Source of the DNA: Marinagarivorans cellulosilyticus
GTDB taxonomy: Bacteria > Pseudomonadota > Gammaproteobacteria > Pseudomonadales > Cellvibrionaceae
Direction of reading: 5' to 3'
Assembly (NCBI RefSeq): GCF_021655555.1
Contig: NZ_AP023086.1
Span: 4,370,685-4,434,684 of the forward strand
DNA: 64,000 bases
The translations under genes were made by a program, and so were the position numbers. Shown here in pieces: positions 44,150-52,655 of the stretch. The number at the start of each line of letters is the position of its first letter. Position 1 is the stretch's first letter. The notes under the pieces were generated by a model, which was not told the origin of the DNA, ran no database searches, and saw only the letters and a program-made list of their open reading frames with translations.

Positions 44150-44836
44150 ATGTTTGACACACTGGAACAAAAGCTTCTGATTGATACTGTTAGCAAACGC
44201 TGCACGTGGTTATCGAAAACCATTAACGATGGCAAGCTAGACGATAAAGCACTCGCCGAACACAAAGCCATGTTGCGCGTACTCAGCAGCGCCATCAAAA
44301 AAATCGAGAAGATTACTCCTGCCAAGACCATCCCCCCACAAGCACCGCAAAGCCCGCCTAAGAAGCGACAAAAGCGCGCCATTGCTTTAGCCGAGGCTCA
44401 CGTGCTTATTGCCGAAGACGACCCCGATTCTGCCATGCTGCTAGAAGGCATTATTGAAGATTTAGGCATAAAGCATATAGAGCGCGCCAAAGATGGCCGA
44501 GAAGCCGTTAGCATGCTTAAAAACGCCTCCCCTGTCTTCGATATTGTGCTTTGCGACTGGGACATGCCCGAACTAACGGGGCTTGAAGTGAAGCGACAAG
44601 TCCGCAACCTTGCTCGCCTACAAGACACTCATTTCATTATGGTCACTGCCGTTTCTGAAGCCGCGCGCATCAAAGAAGCGATAGGCGAAGGCATTACGGA
44701 CTATGTCATCAAGCCCATTGATGCCGCCATCCTCGAGAAAAAGATCCAAACGGCACTAGCCGGTGACGACCAACCCAGCGCCCCCAAACCTGCCCCCAGC
44801 CAAGAAAACAAGCCCGATGAGAGCGAAGCTAGCTAA
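44150..44836 (+). CDS. Response regulator, REC domain with N-terminal helical region
   Basis: 228 residues. Residues ~1-80 are helical and charged (LDDKALAEHKAMLRVLSSA). A REC domain covers ~83-205: acidic pocket IAEDDPDS, phospho-Asp in IVLCDWDMPELTG, Thr in MVTAVSEAA and Lys in DYVIKPID. The tail is Pro/Lys/Glu-rich. No output domain, so probably CheY-like or adaptor-type. No kinase adjacent. Confidence 0.82.
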   Translation: MFDTLEQKLLIDTVSKRCTWLSKTINDGKLDDKALAEHKAMLRVLSSAIKKIEKITPAKTIPPQAPQSPPKKRQKRAIALAEAHVLIAEDDPDSAMLLEGIIEDLGIKHIERAKDGREAVSMLKNASPVFDIVLCDWDMPELTGLEVKRQVRNLARLQDTHFIMVTAVSEAARIKEAIGEGITDYVIKPIDAAILEKKIQTALAGDDQPSAPKPAPSQENKPDESEAS

Positions 44837-44872
44837 TCTCACACCCCTGCTGCTGCGCACCTAGCCAGTAAA

Positions 44873-44902
44873 ATTTACAAACTTGTAAATACCCCCTAGA
44901 AT
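44873..44902 (+). promoter_or_regulatory. Promoter with overlapping 18-bp operator-like palindrome
   Basis: TTTACA (44874), 17 bases, TAGAAT (44897): a good sigma-70 promoter. The palindrome ATTTACAA-AC-TTGTAAAT (44873-44890) covers the -35 box and part of the spacer, where a repressor would act. Initiation near 44909 would run straight into the terminator at 44914. It is about 100 bp before argD. The palindrome does not match the ArgR box. Confidence 0.5.
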
Positions 44903-44913
44903 ACGCTCCCTTC

Positions 44914-44940
44914 AGGCAGCCTTGGCTGCCTTTTTGTTTT
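44914..44940 (+). terminator. Rho-independent terminator upstream of argD
   Basis: AGGCAGCC-TT-GGCTGCCT followed by TTTTGTTTT. Strong GC stem with T tail. It ends the REC transcript, and would also stop nearly at once any transcript from the promoter at 44874-44902. Confidence 0.85.
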
Positions 44941-45008
44941 GGTCAACGCGAAAGCCAAATACCCAATAACAACGTGCTTAATCTAGCCCGACTGCATGGA
45001 AACCGGAA

Positions 45009-46169
45009 ATGAGCTTAATGAATACCTACGGCGAAAGAACGACCACATTGGTAAAAGGCGAAGGCGCCTACGTCTGGGATGCCGATGGCAAACGTTATTT
45101 GGATGCCTTATCGGGAATTGCCGTTTGCGGACTTGGTCACTGTCACCCCGCTGTAACCGAAGCAGTTTCGCAGCAAGCCCAAACATTGGTTCACGTCTCC
45201 AACCTTTATTTAGTCGAGCCTCAAGTACAGCTGGCAGAACGCTTAGTTGAGCTTTCGGGTATGGATTGCGTATTCTTTTCAAACTCAGGCGCCGAAGCTA
45301 ATGAAGCGGCGATTAAAATTGCGCGCAAGTATGGCAATGACAAAGGCATTAGCGCACCACACATCATTACCGCCGAAAGCAGCTTTCATGGCCGCACCAT
45401 GGCAACGCTTACAGCCACCGGCAACGATAAAGTTAAAGCCGGCTTTACACCCCTTGTAGAAGGCTTTAGCCACGTCCCCTTTAATGATATTGCCGCTATT
45501 GAAGCCGCTGCAACCACTAACACGGTTGCCGTTATGGTAGAGCCTATCCAAGGCGAAGGCGGCGTACACGTACCCGATGCCGACTACCTCAATAATTTGC
45601 GCGCCCTATGTGATAACAAGGGTTGGCTGCTGATACTCGACGAAATCCAAACCGGCAATGGCCGCACCGGTAGCTTTTTTGCGTATCAACAATCGGCAAT
45701 TAAACCCGATGTAGTAACTACCGCTAAAGGCTTAGCGAACGGCTTACCTTTAGGGGCCTGCTTAGCACAAGGCGCTGCTGCAACAGTATTACAGCCCGGC
45801 AATCACGGTTCGACCTTTGGCGGCAACCCCATTGCCTGCGCCGCCGGCCTTGCAACGGTTAACACCATTGTCGAACAAAACCTTTGCGACCAAGCCGCCA
45901 AGCTTGGAGATTACTTCCTAAAGCACTTCAAAGAAGCCCTTGGCAACAACACCCATGTCACTGACATACGCGGCAAAGGCCTTATGCTTGGCATAGAGTT
46001 AGACAAACCCTGTACAGAACTGGTGGCAACAGCAAATCAGCGCCAACTACTTATAAACGTTACTGCGGGCAATACACTACGATTGCTACCGCCCCTCACC
46101 CTGACCGAGGCTCAAGCTGACGATATCATCGCAACTGTTGTCGACCTCATTAACGAATTCTATGCATAG
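45009..46169 (+). CDS. argD: Acetylornithine aminotransferase ArgD
   Basis: 386 residues, class III PLP aminotransferase of arginine synthesis. Motifs: LDALSGIAVCGLGHCHPAV, FFSNSGAEANEAAIKIAR, SSFHGRTMATL, LLILDEIQTGNGRTG and the PLP Lys in VTTAKGLANGLPLGA. Nine bases before the argF ATG. Confidence 0.95.
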   Translation: MSLMNTYGERTTTLVKGEGAYVWDADGKRYLDALSGIAVCGLGHCHPAVTEAVSQQAQTLVHVSNLYLVEPQVQLAERLVELSGMDCVFFSNSGAEANEAAIKIARKYGNDKGISAPHIITAESSFHGRTMATLTATGNDKVKAGFTPLVEGFSHVPFNDIAAIEAAATTNTVAVMVEPIQGEGGVHVPDADYLNNLRALCDNKGWLLILDEIQTGNGRTGSFFAYQQSAIKPDVVTTAKGLANGLPLGACLAQGAAATVLQPGNHGSTFGGNPIACAAGLATVNTIVEQNLCDQAAKLGDYFLKHFKEALGNNTHVTDIRGKGLMLGIELDKPCTELVATANQRQLLINVTAGNTLRLLPPLTLTEAQADDIIATVVDLINEFYA

Positions 46170-46178
46170 GAATTAAGC

Positions 46179-47090
46179 ATGAGCATTCGCCATTTTTTAT
46201 CTTTAACAGACATTACCAGCGCCGAGCTAGACACCATCATTACCGCGGCCATCGATTTAAAAAAGGCACGCCATCGCGGCGAGCTTAATAAACAGCTGGA
46301 ACAAAAAGTACTTGGGATGATTTTTGAAAAGTCATCAACACGTACACGCGTATCCTTTGAGTCAGGTATGACGCAGCTAGGCGGCTCGGCACTGTTCTTA
46401 TCCTCACGCGATACGCAGCTTGGGCGCGGCGAACCCATTGAAGATTCAGCCCGCGTGCTCTCGCGCATGGTCGATATCATCATGATTCGCACCTTTGGTC
46501 ACGACATTGTTGAACGCTTTGCAGCACACTCGCAGGTGCCGGTAATTAATGCCCTTACCGATATGTACCACCCCTGCCAACTGCTTGCCGATATACAAGC
46601 GTACGTTGAGCACAGAGGCTCACCAAAAGGCAAAAAGGTAGCATGGGTCGGCGATGGCAATAATATGTGTCACTCTTACATTAATGCCGCGGCGCTTTGT
46701 GGTTTTACCCTTCACATTGCTTGCCCAGAAGGCTTCGAGCCCGATGCCGAGTTGGCGGCAAAGCACGCCGACATCGTCACTGTTACCAACAACCCCACAG
46801 AAGCAGTAAGCAATGCAGACTGGGTAGTAACTGACGTATGGGCAAGCATGGGGCAGGAAGACGAGCAGCAAGAGCGCGAAGAAAAGTTTGCCGCATTCCA
46901 AGTGAATCACTCACTCATGAGCCACGCCAACAAAAATGCTGTTTTTATGCACTGCTTACCAGCGCACCGAGGCGAAGAAGTAAGCGCAGAATTAATAGAA
47001 GATGATTCTGTATCAATTGTGTGGGATGAAGCCGAGAACCGGTTGCATGCACAAAAAGCATTAATGCTTTTTTTACTCGGCAAACTGTAA
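46179..47090 (+). CDS. argF: Ornithine carbamoyltransferase ArgF
   Basis: 303 residues, makes citrulline from ornithine and carbamoyl phosphate. Carbamoyl phosphate loop FEKSSTRTRVSFE, HPCQLLADIQAY, ornithine-side DVWASMG and HCLPAHRGEEV (catalytic Cys). Forms an operon with argD. A MITE-like element lies directly after the stop codon. Confidence 0.96.
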   Translation: MSIRHFLSLTDITSAELDTIITAAIDLKKARHRGELNKQLEQKVLGMIFEKSSTRTRVSFESGMTQLGGSALFLSSRDTQLGRGEPIEDSARVLSRMVDIIMIRTFGHDIVERFAAHSQVPVINALTDMYHPCQLLADIQAYVEHRGSPKGKKVAWVGDGNNMCHSYINAAALCGFTLHIACPEGFEPDAELAAKHADIVTVTNNPTEAVSNADWVVTDVWASMGQEDEQQEREEKFAAFQVNHSLMSHANKNAVFMHCLPAHRGEEVSAELIEDDSVSIVWDEAENRLHAQKALMLFLLGKL

Positions 47091-47097
47091 AGCAGCA

Positions 47098-47167
47098 TGT
47101 AACTATTCAGCCGTGTTCAAATACGTCGGCAAACTGATCATTATTCGCACCCAGCTGAATAGTTACA
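47098..47167. mobile_element. 70-bp MITE-like element with 14-bp terminal repeats
   Basis: Perfect 14-bp terminal inverted repeats (TGTAACTATTCAGC and its complement) enclose 42 bp. The unit is flanked on both sides by GCAGCA (47092-47097 and 47168-47173), a perfect 6-bp direct repeat that looks like a target-site duplication. It is too short to code. Inserted two bases after the argF stop. As RNA it would fold into a hairpin and could stabilise the argDF mRNA end. Confidence 0.65.
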
Positions 47168-47212
47168 GCAGCATTATCTATTAAGCGCAATTCATTAAGT
47201 CCAATTTATTTT

Positions 47213-47237
47213 AAAAGCGGCAGCAGCCGCTTTTTTT
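47213..47237 (+). terminator. Rho-independent terminator after argF
   Basis: AAAAGCGGC-AGCA-GCCGCTTTT with seven T in a row. It ends the argD-argF transcript beyond the MITE-like element and may also serve the leftward GGDEF-EAL gene. Confidence 0.85.
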
Positions 47238-47289
47238 ATGCTTGGCGATTAACACCTAAATGACTAGGGTTGAACTATTCACAAACAGG

Positions 47290-49140
47290 CTAAAGCAGTA
47301 AGCGCACGCCAGCAGAATCCCGTTCAGCCCGATCACTATTCACCAACGCCAACAACTGCGCTTCTGGTAAAGGCTTGGAGTAATAAAAGCCCTGCACTTG
47401 ATTACACCCCTTACTTAGCAGCCAGTGCGACTGATCGAGGTGTTCAACCCCTTCGGCCAGTACATCCAGCTTTAGGTTATGTGCCAAATCAATAATCGAT
47501 TTGGCAATGGCGGAATCACTGCCATCTTCGTCAATGTCATTCACAAAACTGCGATCAATCTTGAGCTTATTAATAGGGAAACGGCGTAAATACGCCAACG
47601 ATGAATAGCCTGTACCAAAGTCATCAATAGCTAAAGATAACCCTAACTTGCTCAAACAATTGAGCATATGGATGGCCTCTTCGGCGTTTTCCATTGCAGA
47701 GCTTTCAGTAATTTCTAGCTCTAAATACTGAGGCGCTAAACGAGTCTCCATGAGTATCGACATCACCGTTTGCTCGAAACGGCGCAAACGAAACTGCTTA
47801 GTCGATAAGTTCACCGCTATTTTGCCAAAATTAAGCCCCGACATTAGCCACGCTTGGAAGCGCTCACAGGCATGCTTTAATACCCACTCACCCAAAGGCT
47901 CAATAAGCCCGGTGTCTTCAGCCAAGGGAATAAAATCCATAGGCGAGATCATTCCGCGCTCTGCATGCTGCCAACGCACCAATGCCTCTAAACCCACTAT
48001 ACGCCCCGTGCGCAAATCAATTTGCGGCTGGTAGTGCAAATGCATTTCTTCATTTTCGATGCAGCGGCGCAGCTCATTTTCCAATAGCAGCGAGTCCACC
48101 AATGTGGTTTTCATTTCTTTTAGGAAAAACTCGTAGCGGTTTTTGCCTGCTGATTTAGCCCGGTACATTGCAATATCAGCATGTTTAAGAAGCTGATCTA
48201 TCGAATCGCCATCGCGCGGATAAAAGCTAATACCAATACTGGCCGTAGATGTAATCTCGTGACCTTGCAGCCGCGTAGGCAATGCCAAGCGGTTCAGTAT
48301 GCGTCCCGCTACTAGCTCCACATCGGAAATACTTCGCACGCCCTCTAAAACCACTACAAATTCATCACCACCTAAACGAGCGACTGAGTCGGTTTCGCGG
48401 AGTTCTTCACTGAGTACTTCAGCTACGATTTTAAGCAGTGCGTCACCAGCATCGTGCCCTAGGCTATCGTTAACATTTTTAAAACGGTCGAGATCTATCA
48501 ACACCAAAGCAAAATTATCGCCTGTGTGCTCGGCGCGACTGAGCACTTTAGAAATGCGATCGTAGAACAACGAACGATTAGCCAACCCCGTTAGCGGATC
48601 GTGATAAACCATATAATCCAAACGCGATTTATGATCTCGCAACGAATGCTCCGCCTGCCGATGAGCGGTTACATCAACGCCTACAATAAGGTACCAAATT
48701 TCACCTGTATCAATGCGATGACGAAGCTTAACAACATGGTAATTGTGAGTAGTATGGTCTTTATGCCTAAAATTTAAATCTACCCCTTTTGCCGCTTCAA
48801 AATCATCTTCTGCATGCAAACCGGCTATATGTTCCTCATAACCCGCGGGGAACAAGCTGACTAAATCGTTACGGTAACGGTAATCCCGAGAGACACCTTC
48901 GAAGACATCGAATCTATTATTAACATATTCAATATCACCTTGACTATTGAGCACGCACACAAAAACCGGCAGCTCCATCAACAACCCAGCTAATGCTGAA
49001 TTCAAGCAAGCACGTACATCATTACCCTTTGAACCGTCATTCACCGCCTGCTTTTGCACAACAGAACTACCGCCTGCAACAGCCACCTTAGACGGGACAC
49101 CATGACCTGCGTGCCTTTTATTTCGAGGAGTTTTTGGCAT
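47290..49140 (-). CDS. PAS-GGDEF-EAL cyclic-di-GMP protein
   Basis: 616 residues, soluble. The N-terminal ~60 residues are basic and disordered. A PAS domain spans ~65-170 (LLMELPVFVCVLNSQGDIEYV). The GGDEF domain at ~175-335 keeps the active motif RLGGDEFVVVLEG. The EAL domain at ~350-605 keeps GLEALVRWQ, ELEITESSAM, DDFGTGYSSL and LAEGVE. Both halves look catalytically intact, so it may make or break c-di-GMP depending on the PAS signal. Located beside flagellin-glycosylation genes, where c-di-GMP control of motility would fit. Confidence 0.92.
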   Translation of the reverse strand: MPKTPRNKRHAGHGVPSKVAVAGGSSVVQKQAVNDGSKGNDVRACLNSALAGLLMELPVFVCVLNSQGDIEYVNNRFDVFEGVSRDYRYRNDLVSLFPAGYEEHIAGLHAEDDFEAAKGVDLNFRHKDHTTHNYHVVKLRHRIDTGEIWYLIVGVDVTAHRQAEHSLRDHKSRLDYMVYHDPLTGLANRSLFYDRISKVLSRAEHTGDNFALVLIDLDRFKNVNDSLGHDAGDALLKIVAEVLSEELRETDSVARLGGDEFVVVLEGVRSISDVELVAGRILNRLALPTRLQGHEITSTASIGISFYPRDGDSIDQLLKHADIAMYRAKSAGKNRYEFFLKEMKTTLVDSLLLENELRRCIENEEMHLHYQPQIDLRTGRIVGLEALVRWQHAERGMISPMDFIPLAEDTGLIEPLGEWVLKHACERFQAWLMSGLNFGKIAVNLSTKQFRLRRFEQTVMSILMETRLAPQYLELEITESSAMENAEEAIHMLNCLSKLGLSLAIDDFGTGYSSLAYLRRFPINKLKIDRSFVNDIDEDGSDSAIAKSIIDLAHNLKLDVLAEGVEHLDQSHWLLSKGCNQVQGFYYSKPLPEAQLLALVNSDRAERDSAGVRLLL

Positions 49141-49268
49141 GTAATAACCACAAAAAAATGACCCTTTCCGTTAGCTTAGTTCACAGCTTATCTAACCACA
49201 GCAGTAGCCGATAAACGGTTAAGGTCAAGCAGGCTCTATATATAAAGCCAACTTATTTTAAAAGCGAT

Positions 49269-49286
49269 TAGGCCTGCATTTTGCAA
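49269..49286 (+). promoter_or_regulatory. Sigma-54-like site before the Maf gene
   Basis: TAGGCCTG, CATT, TTGCA: GG and GC are 10 bases apart, -12 perfect, -24 with three mismatches. The Maf-type gene starts about 95 bases downstream. The core GGCCTGC-TT--TGC is close to the site seen before fliE. Confidence 0.4.
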
Positions 49287-49380
49287 AGTAAGCACACCCG
49301 TGTGAATAGCCTACTTTTTCCCGAAATTACCGGCAAAACAGGCTTTTGAACATAAATACGTCAGAAAACAGGCATCTCCA

Positions 49381-51477
49381 ATGACCGAAACGCATACAGA
49401 ATCGAATACAACGTCAAATATCCAACAGATGTTGCGTCACGCCGAAATGCAGCAAGTTCAATTGAAATTGGAGATTACCTTTAAGCGTAATATGGAAGCA
49501 TTCAAACAGCTTGCACCACAAATCTACGAGCAATTTATAGACTATCAACCCGAAGAGCTTAGGCTGATATACACGGAAGATGGTTTTCTAAACCTTGTTA
49601 ACTACAAACTGAATAACAAGCCCGTCTATACCGGTGACCCAGCTGTTTTCTGCGAGGAACAGTACCAAGCCTTTAAAAAACAACCGACCTTATCAAATAT
49701 TCACTTCGGAAAAACAAAAATAACCAACGAACAACACATACACCCTATTGTTATCAATAACTTAATCGATCAACATGCTCCCCTTCGAAACAACCAAAAA
49801 CGGCATGTCGATGTCCCCATTGGCTTTATGATAATTACAGGCTGCGGGCTTGGTTATCATATTGAAAAGTGCGTAAACGAACTAGACATCTACAACCTTT
49901 GCATTTTTGATCCACATAAAGACTCTTTTTATGCAGCACTGCACACAATAGACTGGATACCGATTTTACAAAAAATGTGCAATAAAGGCCGAATGCTAAA
50001 ATTGTTTATCGGTGTCGACCCTAAAGATGCAATGACGGACATGAAGCTGCTCACCGATAAAATTGGTCTTTTCAATATTGTTTACACCTTTATATTCAGG
50101 CATTTCAATAGCAAAAAAGAAAGTGAATTCTTAGAAACCTACCGCAAAGAGTTTCACCTGGCAGCGGCAGGCACTGGTTTTTTTGACGACGAGCAAATTA
50201 GCCTTGCGCACACAATACACAACATTAACCAGCACTTTCCTTACCTATACGGCAATACGCCACCCATCCACGATACGCCAGTAATATTAATTGGTAACGG
50301 GCCATCGTTAGATAAACACATTGATTACATTAAAAATAACAAAGAGAACGCCATTATTATTACCTGCGGCACAGCGCTTAGCTCGCTGGCCAAAACAGGC
50401 ATAAAACCTGATTTCCATATCGAAATGGAACGTAGCGCGGCAACACCGTCTTATATAAAGCACGGCACTACAGAGCAGTACCGCCAAGGCATACGATTAA
50501 TTTGCCTAAACACCGCAGCACCACAAATGACAGAACTATTCGACGATGTATGCCTTGCATTAAAACCTAACGATTTAGGTACATTATTTATTGAAGATAT
50601 TTATCCGAATAACAGACCACCAAAGCTTGTACTCTGTAACCCCACTGTAACTAATGCCGGCCTTTCGGCGGCATTAGTGTTGGGTTTTCGCACAATGGTG
50701 CTAGTCGGTATTGACCTCGGCATGAAAGATGACGAAGATCACCATTCTTCACTCAGCATTTATTACGACATCGAAAAGAAAAAGGCAGAGAAAAGCAATA
50801 ACAATAAAAACAACTACAAAATAGCTGGCAACTTTGGCGGCGAAGTCACTACAAACGCCATCCTTCACGCGACCAGAAGCAGTATGGAAATGCTAATCAC
50901 CCAAGTCAAAAGACAAAATATAGAGCTGACCATCTACAACCCAAACGAAGGAGCTTACATTGACGGCACCCTGCCCACAGCCGCAGAAGATTTACCATCT
51001 TTTAGCGGCACTAACAAAGCAGCAATTATTCAGCAGCTTCTTAGAGACAACATAAAATCACTAACACCTAAAACGATTTCAGAGAAAAAATTTAAACAGC
51101 GCCACTTAAAAGATCTTAAGGCCCTAAAAAGTAAATTGGACTTGCCCGCCCGCATAAAAACCTCGGCCGAGCTGCATAGAGCCATGCAAAAAATATTTAA
51201 AACCATCATTGCATGTAAACCACTTTACAAGCTGCTATTTCGCGGCAGTATTAACTCCGCCTTCACATTGGTCGTGCAGTCCACATTATTCAGTAAAAAT
51301 GAACAAGAGTTTCAAGAAAGCTTCACACAAGGCCGCAAGCAATATCAACGATTACTTGAACACGCTTTTAGCTTTATGGAGAAGACACCCTTATTATGCG
51401 ACACCACTGTTGATAAGGATGCCGTAAGGCTTGCAGAGGAAAGTGAAAGTAATAGCGACGCCACAAAAAACAATTAA
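49381..51477 (+). CDS. Maf-type (DUF115) motility accessory factor, probable flagellin nonulosonate transferase
   Basis: 698 residues, soluble. The central DUF115/MAF_flag10 domain has the signature VILIGNGPSLDKHIDYIKNN (~residue 300), CGTALSSLAKTGIKPDFHIE and VLVGIDLGMKDDEDHHS. The N-terminal ~280 residues are the Maf N-domain (FMIITGCGLGYHIEKCVNEL). Maf proteins of Campylobacter, Helicobacter, Aeromonas and Shewanella attach pseudaminic or legionaminic acid to flagellin. It converges with the pse operon, 15 bp from its last gene. The A-rich codon usage differs from housekeeping neighbours, suggesting acquired DNA. No flagellin gene is in the window. Confidence 0.88.
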   Translation: MTETHTESNTTSNIQQMLRHAEMQQVQLKLEITFKRNMEAFKQLAPQIYEQFIDYQPEELRLIYTEDGFLNLVNYKLNNKPVYTGDPAVFCEEQYQAFKKQPTLSNIHFGKTKITNEQHIHPIVINNLIDQHAPLRNNQKRHVDVPIGFMIITGCGLGYHIEKCVNELDIYNLCIFDPHKDSFYAALHTIDWIPILQKMCNKGRMLKLFIGVDPKDAMTDMKLLTDKIGLFNIVYTFIFRHFNSKKESEFLETYRKEFHLAAAGTGFFDDEQISLAHTIHNINQHFPYLYGNTPPIHDTPVILIGNGPSLDKHIDYIKNNKENAIIITCGTALSSLAKTGIKPDFHIEMERSAATPSYIKHGTTEQYRQGIRLICLNTAAPQMTELFDDVCLALKPNDLGTLFIEDIYPNNRPPKLVLCNPTVTNAGLSAALVLGFRTMVLVGIDLGMKDDEDHHSSLSIYYDIEKKKAEKSNNNKNNYKIAGNFGGEVTTNAILHATRSSMEMLITQVKRQNIELTIYNPNEGAYIDGTLPTAAEDLPSFSGTNKAAIIQQLLRDNIKSLTPKTISEKKFKQRHLKDLKALKSKLDLPARIKTSAELHRAMQKIFKTIIACKPLYKLLFRGSINSAFTLVVQSTLFSKNEQEFQESFTQGRKQYQRLLEHAFSFMEKTPLLCDTTVDKDAVRLAEESESNSDATKNN

Positions 51478-51492
51478 AGCGCTAGAAGCATC

Positions 51493-51969
51493 CTAGAATC
51501 GCTCGTATTGCCAGCACCATTGCCCCTGCAAACAAACGAGCCCAACCATTGAGAAACCGGCTTTTTCAAAAAGCCGGCACGATGCCGTGTTGCTCACTTT
51601 AGCCAACGCGCAAAAATAGTAGCAAGGCCGCAAAGCTGCTTGCTGTTGCATCGCTTGATTTAGCAACTGCAAGCCTAAACCTTTACCTTTGTAGCTATCA
51701 TCCAGATGGATATCGATCAACCAACAAGCTGCCTGTAGGTCCTCATCAAATCGAACCTGACCAACCTCTCGATTATTCAATACCCCTACCCAAATACCAT
51801 TTTTGCCTACAAAACGGCGGTGACACCAATAAGTATGATCAAACCAAGTAATCGGCTGCTGAGCAAAAGCCTGAAAACGAACAATCGGCTGATTAGCCCA
51901 CTGAAAAAGTAAAGCTGTATCTGAAAATACCGCTTTACGCACCAATAACTCCCCGTCTACTCTTTGCAT
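51493..51969 (-). CDS. pseH: GNAT acetyltransferase, probable PseH
   Basis: 158 residues from the ATG that overlaps the PIG-L stop region; a frame extension to 52017 adds 16 unlikely residues. The GNAT fold has acetyl-CoA loop DDSYKGKGLGLQLLNQAM and the late N..SCRLFEKAGF motif. The start LLVRKAVFSDTALLFQWAN resembles PseH, which N-acetylates the C-4 amine of the UDP-sugar made by PseC. Final gene of the operon, and the only GNAT gene in it, which favours the PseH role. An acyl group other than acetyl cannot be excluded. Confidence 0.82.
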   Translation of the reverse strand: MQRVDGELLVRKAVFSDTALLFQWANQPIVRFQAFAQQPITWFDHTYWCHRRFVGKNGIWVGVLNNREVGQVRFDEDLQAACWLIDIHLDDSYKGKGLGLQLLNQAMQQQAALRPCYYFCALAKVSNTASCRLFEKAGFSMVGLVCLQGQWCWQYERF

Positions 51970-52652
51970 ATTTGGCGCAACAATACAAAAGCCTCTGCAG
52001 CGGGCAAACCCACACAACTACCACGATAAGCCGCTAAAGCTTGTAAGGCTTGATAACTTCTAGCATGAGGAAAGGCCCGCATTTCAGCGTCATACTGCTC
52101 AAGCGCTTTCATTTTAAGGGGCAATGTTTTTTCAATATCAACAAACACAGTTGGAACAAAAGAAGGCAACGCGCCCTCTCCCCAACCGGTACTCGAAACG
52201 ACTTCAAAAGCATATAATGTTTTAACAGGTGAATCTGGTAAGGGACGGCACGCCGTTAGCACCGCTTCACAAACACGCCGATGATCAATATTCAAATCAC
52301 CCGCATGATGAGTATAAATAATCGTCGGGTCTACACGTTGCACAACCGCCTCAATGGCCTGAATTAACTGCAATAACGGCATATTGTCTAAACAGTTATC
52401 ACTAAAGTCCAAAGTACTCAACTGGCTCACACCTAAATGGGATAATGCAGATTTCGCCATGTCTAAGCGTTGATTTATTTGGTGCTGCGCGCCCTCTTTT
52501 TTATTGGAGCCGGTTTCTCTGGCTCCGACACCGTCAGCGCAAAACAATACCTCGACAGCATCGCCTTTATTACGATGCCACGCCAAAGTAGCACCACAAC
52601 CTAACACCTCGTCATCTGGGTGTGCGGCAATACATAAAACCCGCTCAGCCAT
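51957..52652 (-). CDS. PIG-L/LmbE-family deacetylase
   Basis: 231 residues. The Zn-binding signature AAHPDDEVLGCGA lies near residue 9 and the third ligand in THHAGDLNIDHRRVCEA (~115). Family members remove acetyl groups from N-acetyl sugars (GlcNAc-PI, mycothiol and bacillithiol precursors). Not part of the standard pse pathway. Between the aldolase-like gene (3 bp gap) and pseH. Inference: it deacetylates one amino group of the nonulosonate or a precursor so that another acyl group can be added. Confidence 0.88.
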   Translation of the reverse strand: MAERVLCIAAHPDDEVLGCGATLAWHRNKGDAVEVLFCADGVGARETGSNKKEGAQHQINQRLDMAKSALSHLGVSQLSTLDFSDNCLDNMPLLQLIQAIEAVVQRVDPTIIYTHHAGDLNIDHRRVCEAVLTACRPLPDSPVKTLYAFEVVSSTGWGEGALPSFVPTVFVDIEKTLPLKMKALEQYDAEMRAFPHARSYQALQALAAYRGSCVGLPAAEAFVLLRQICKE

Positions 52653-52655
52653 TTT

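Noticed and set aside
44873..44890. Palindrome as an ArgR (ARG) box for argD
   Set aside because: It lacks the TGAAT/ATTCA core; only the length and AT content are similar.
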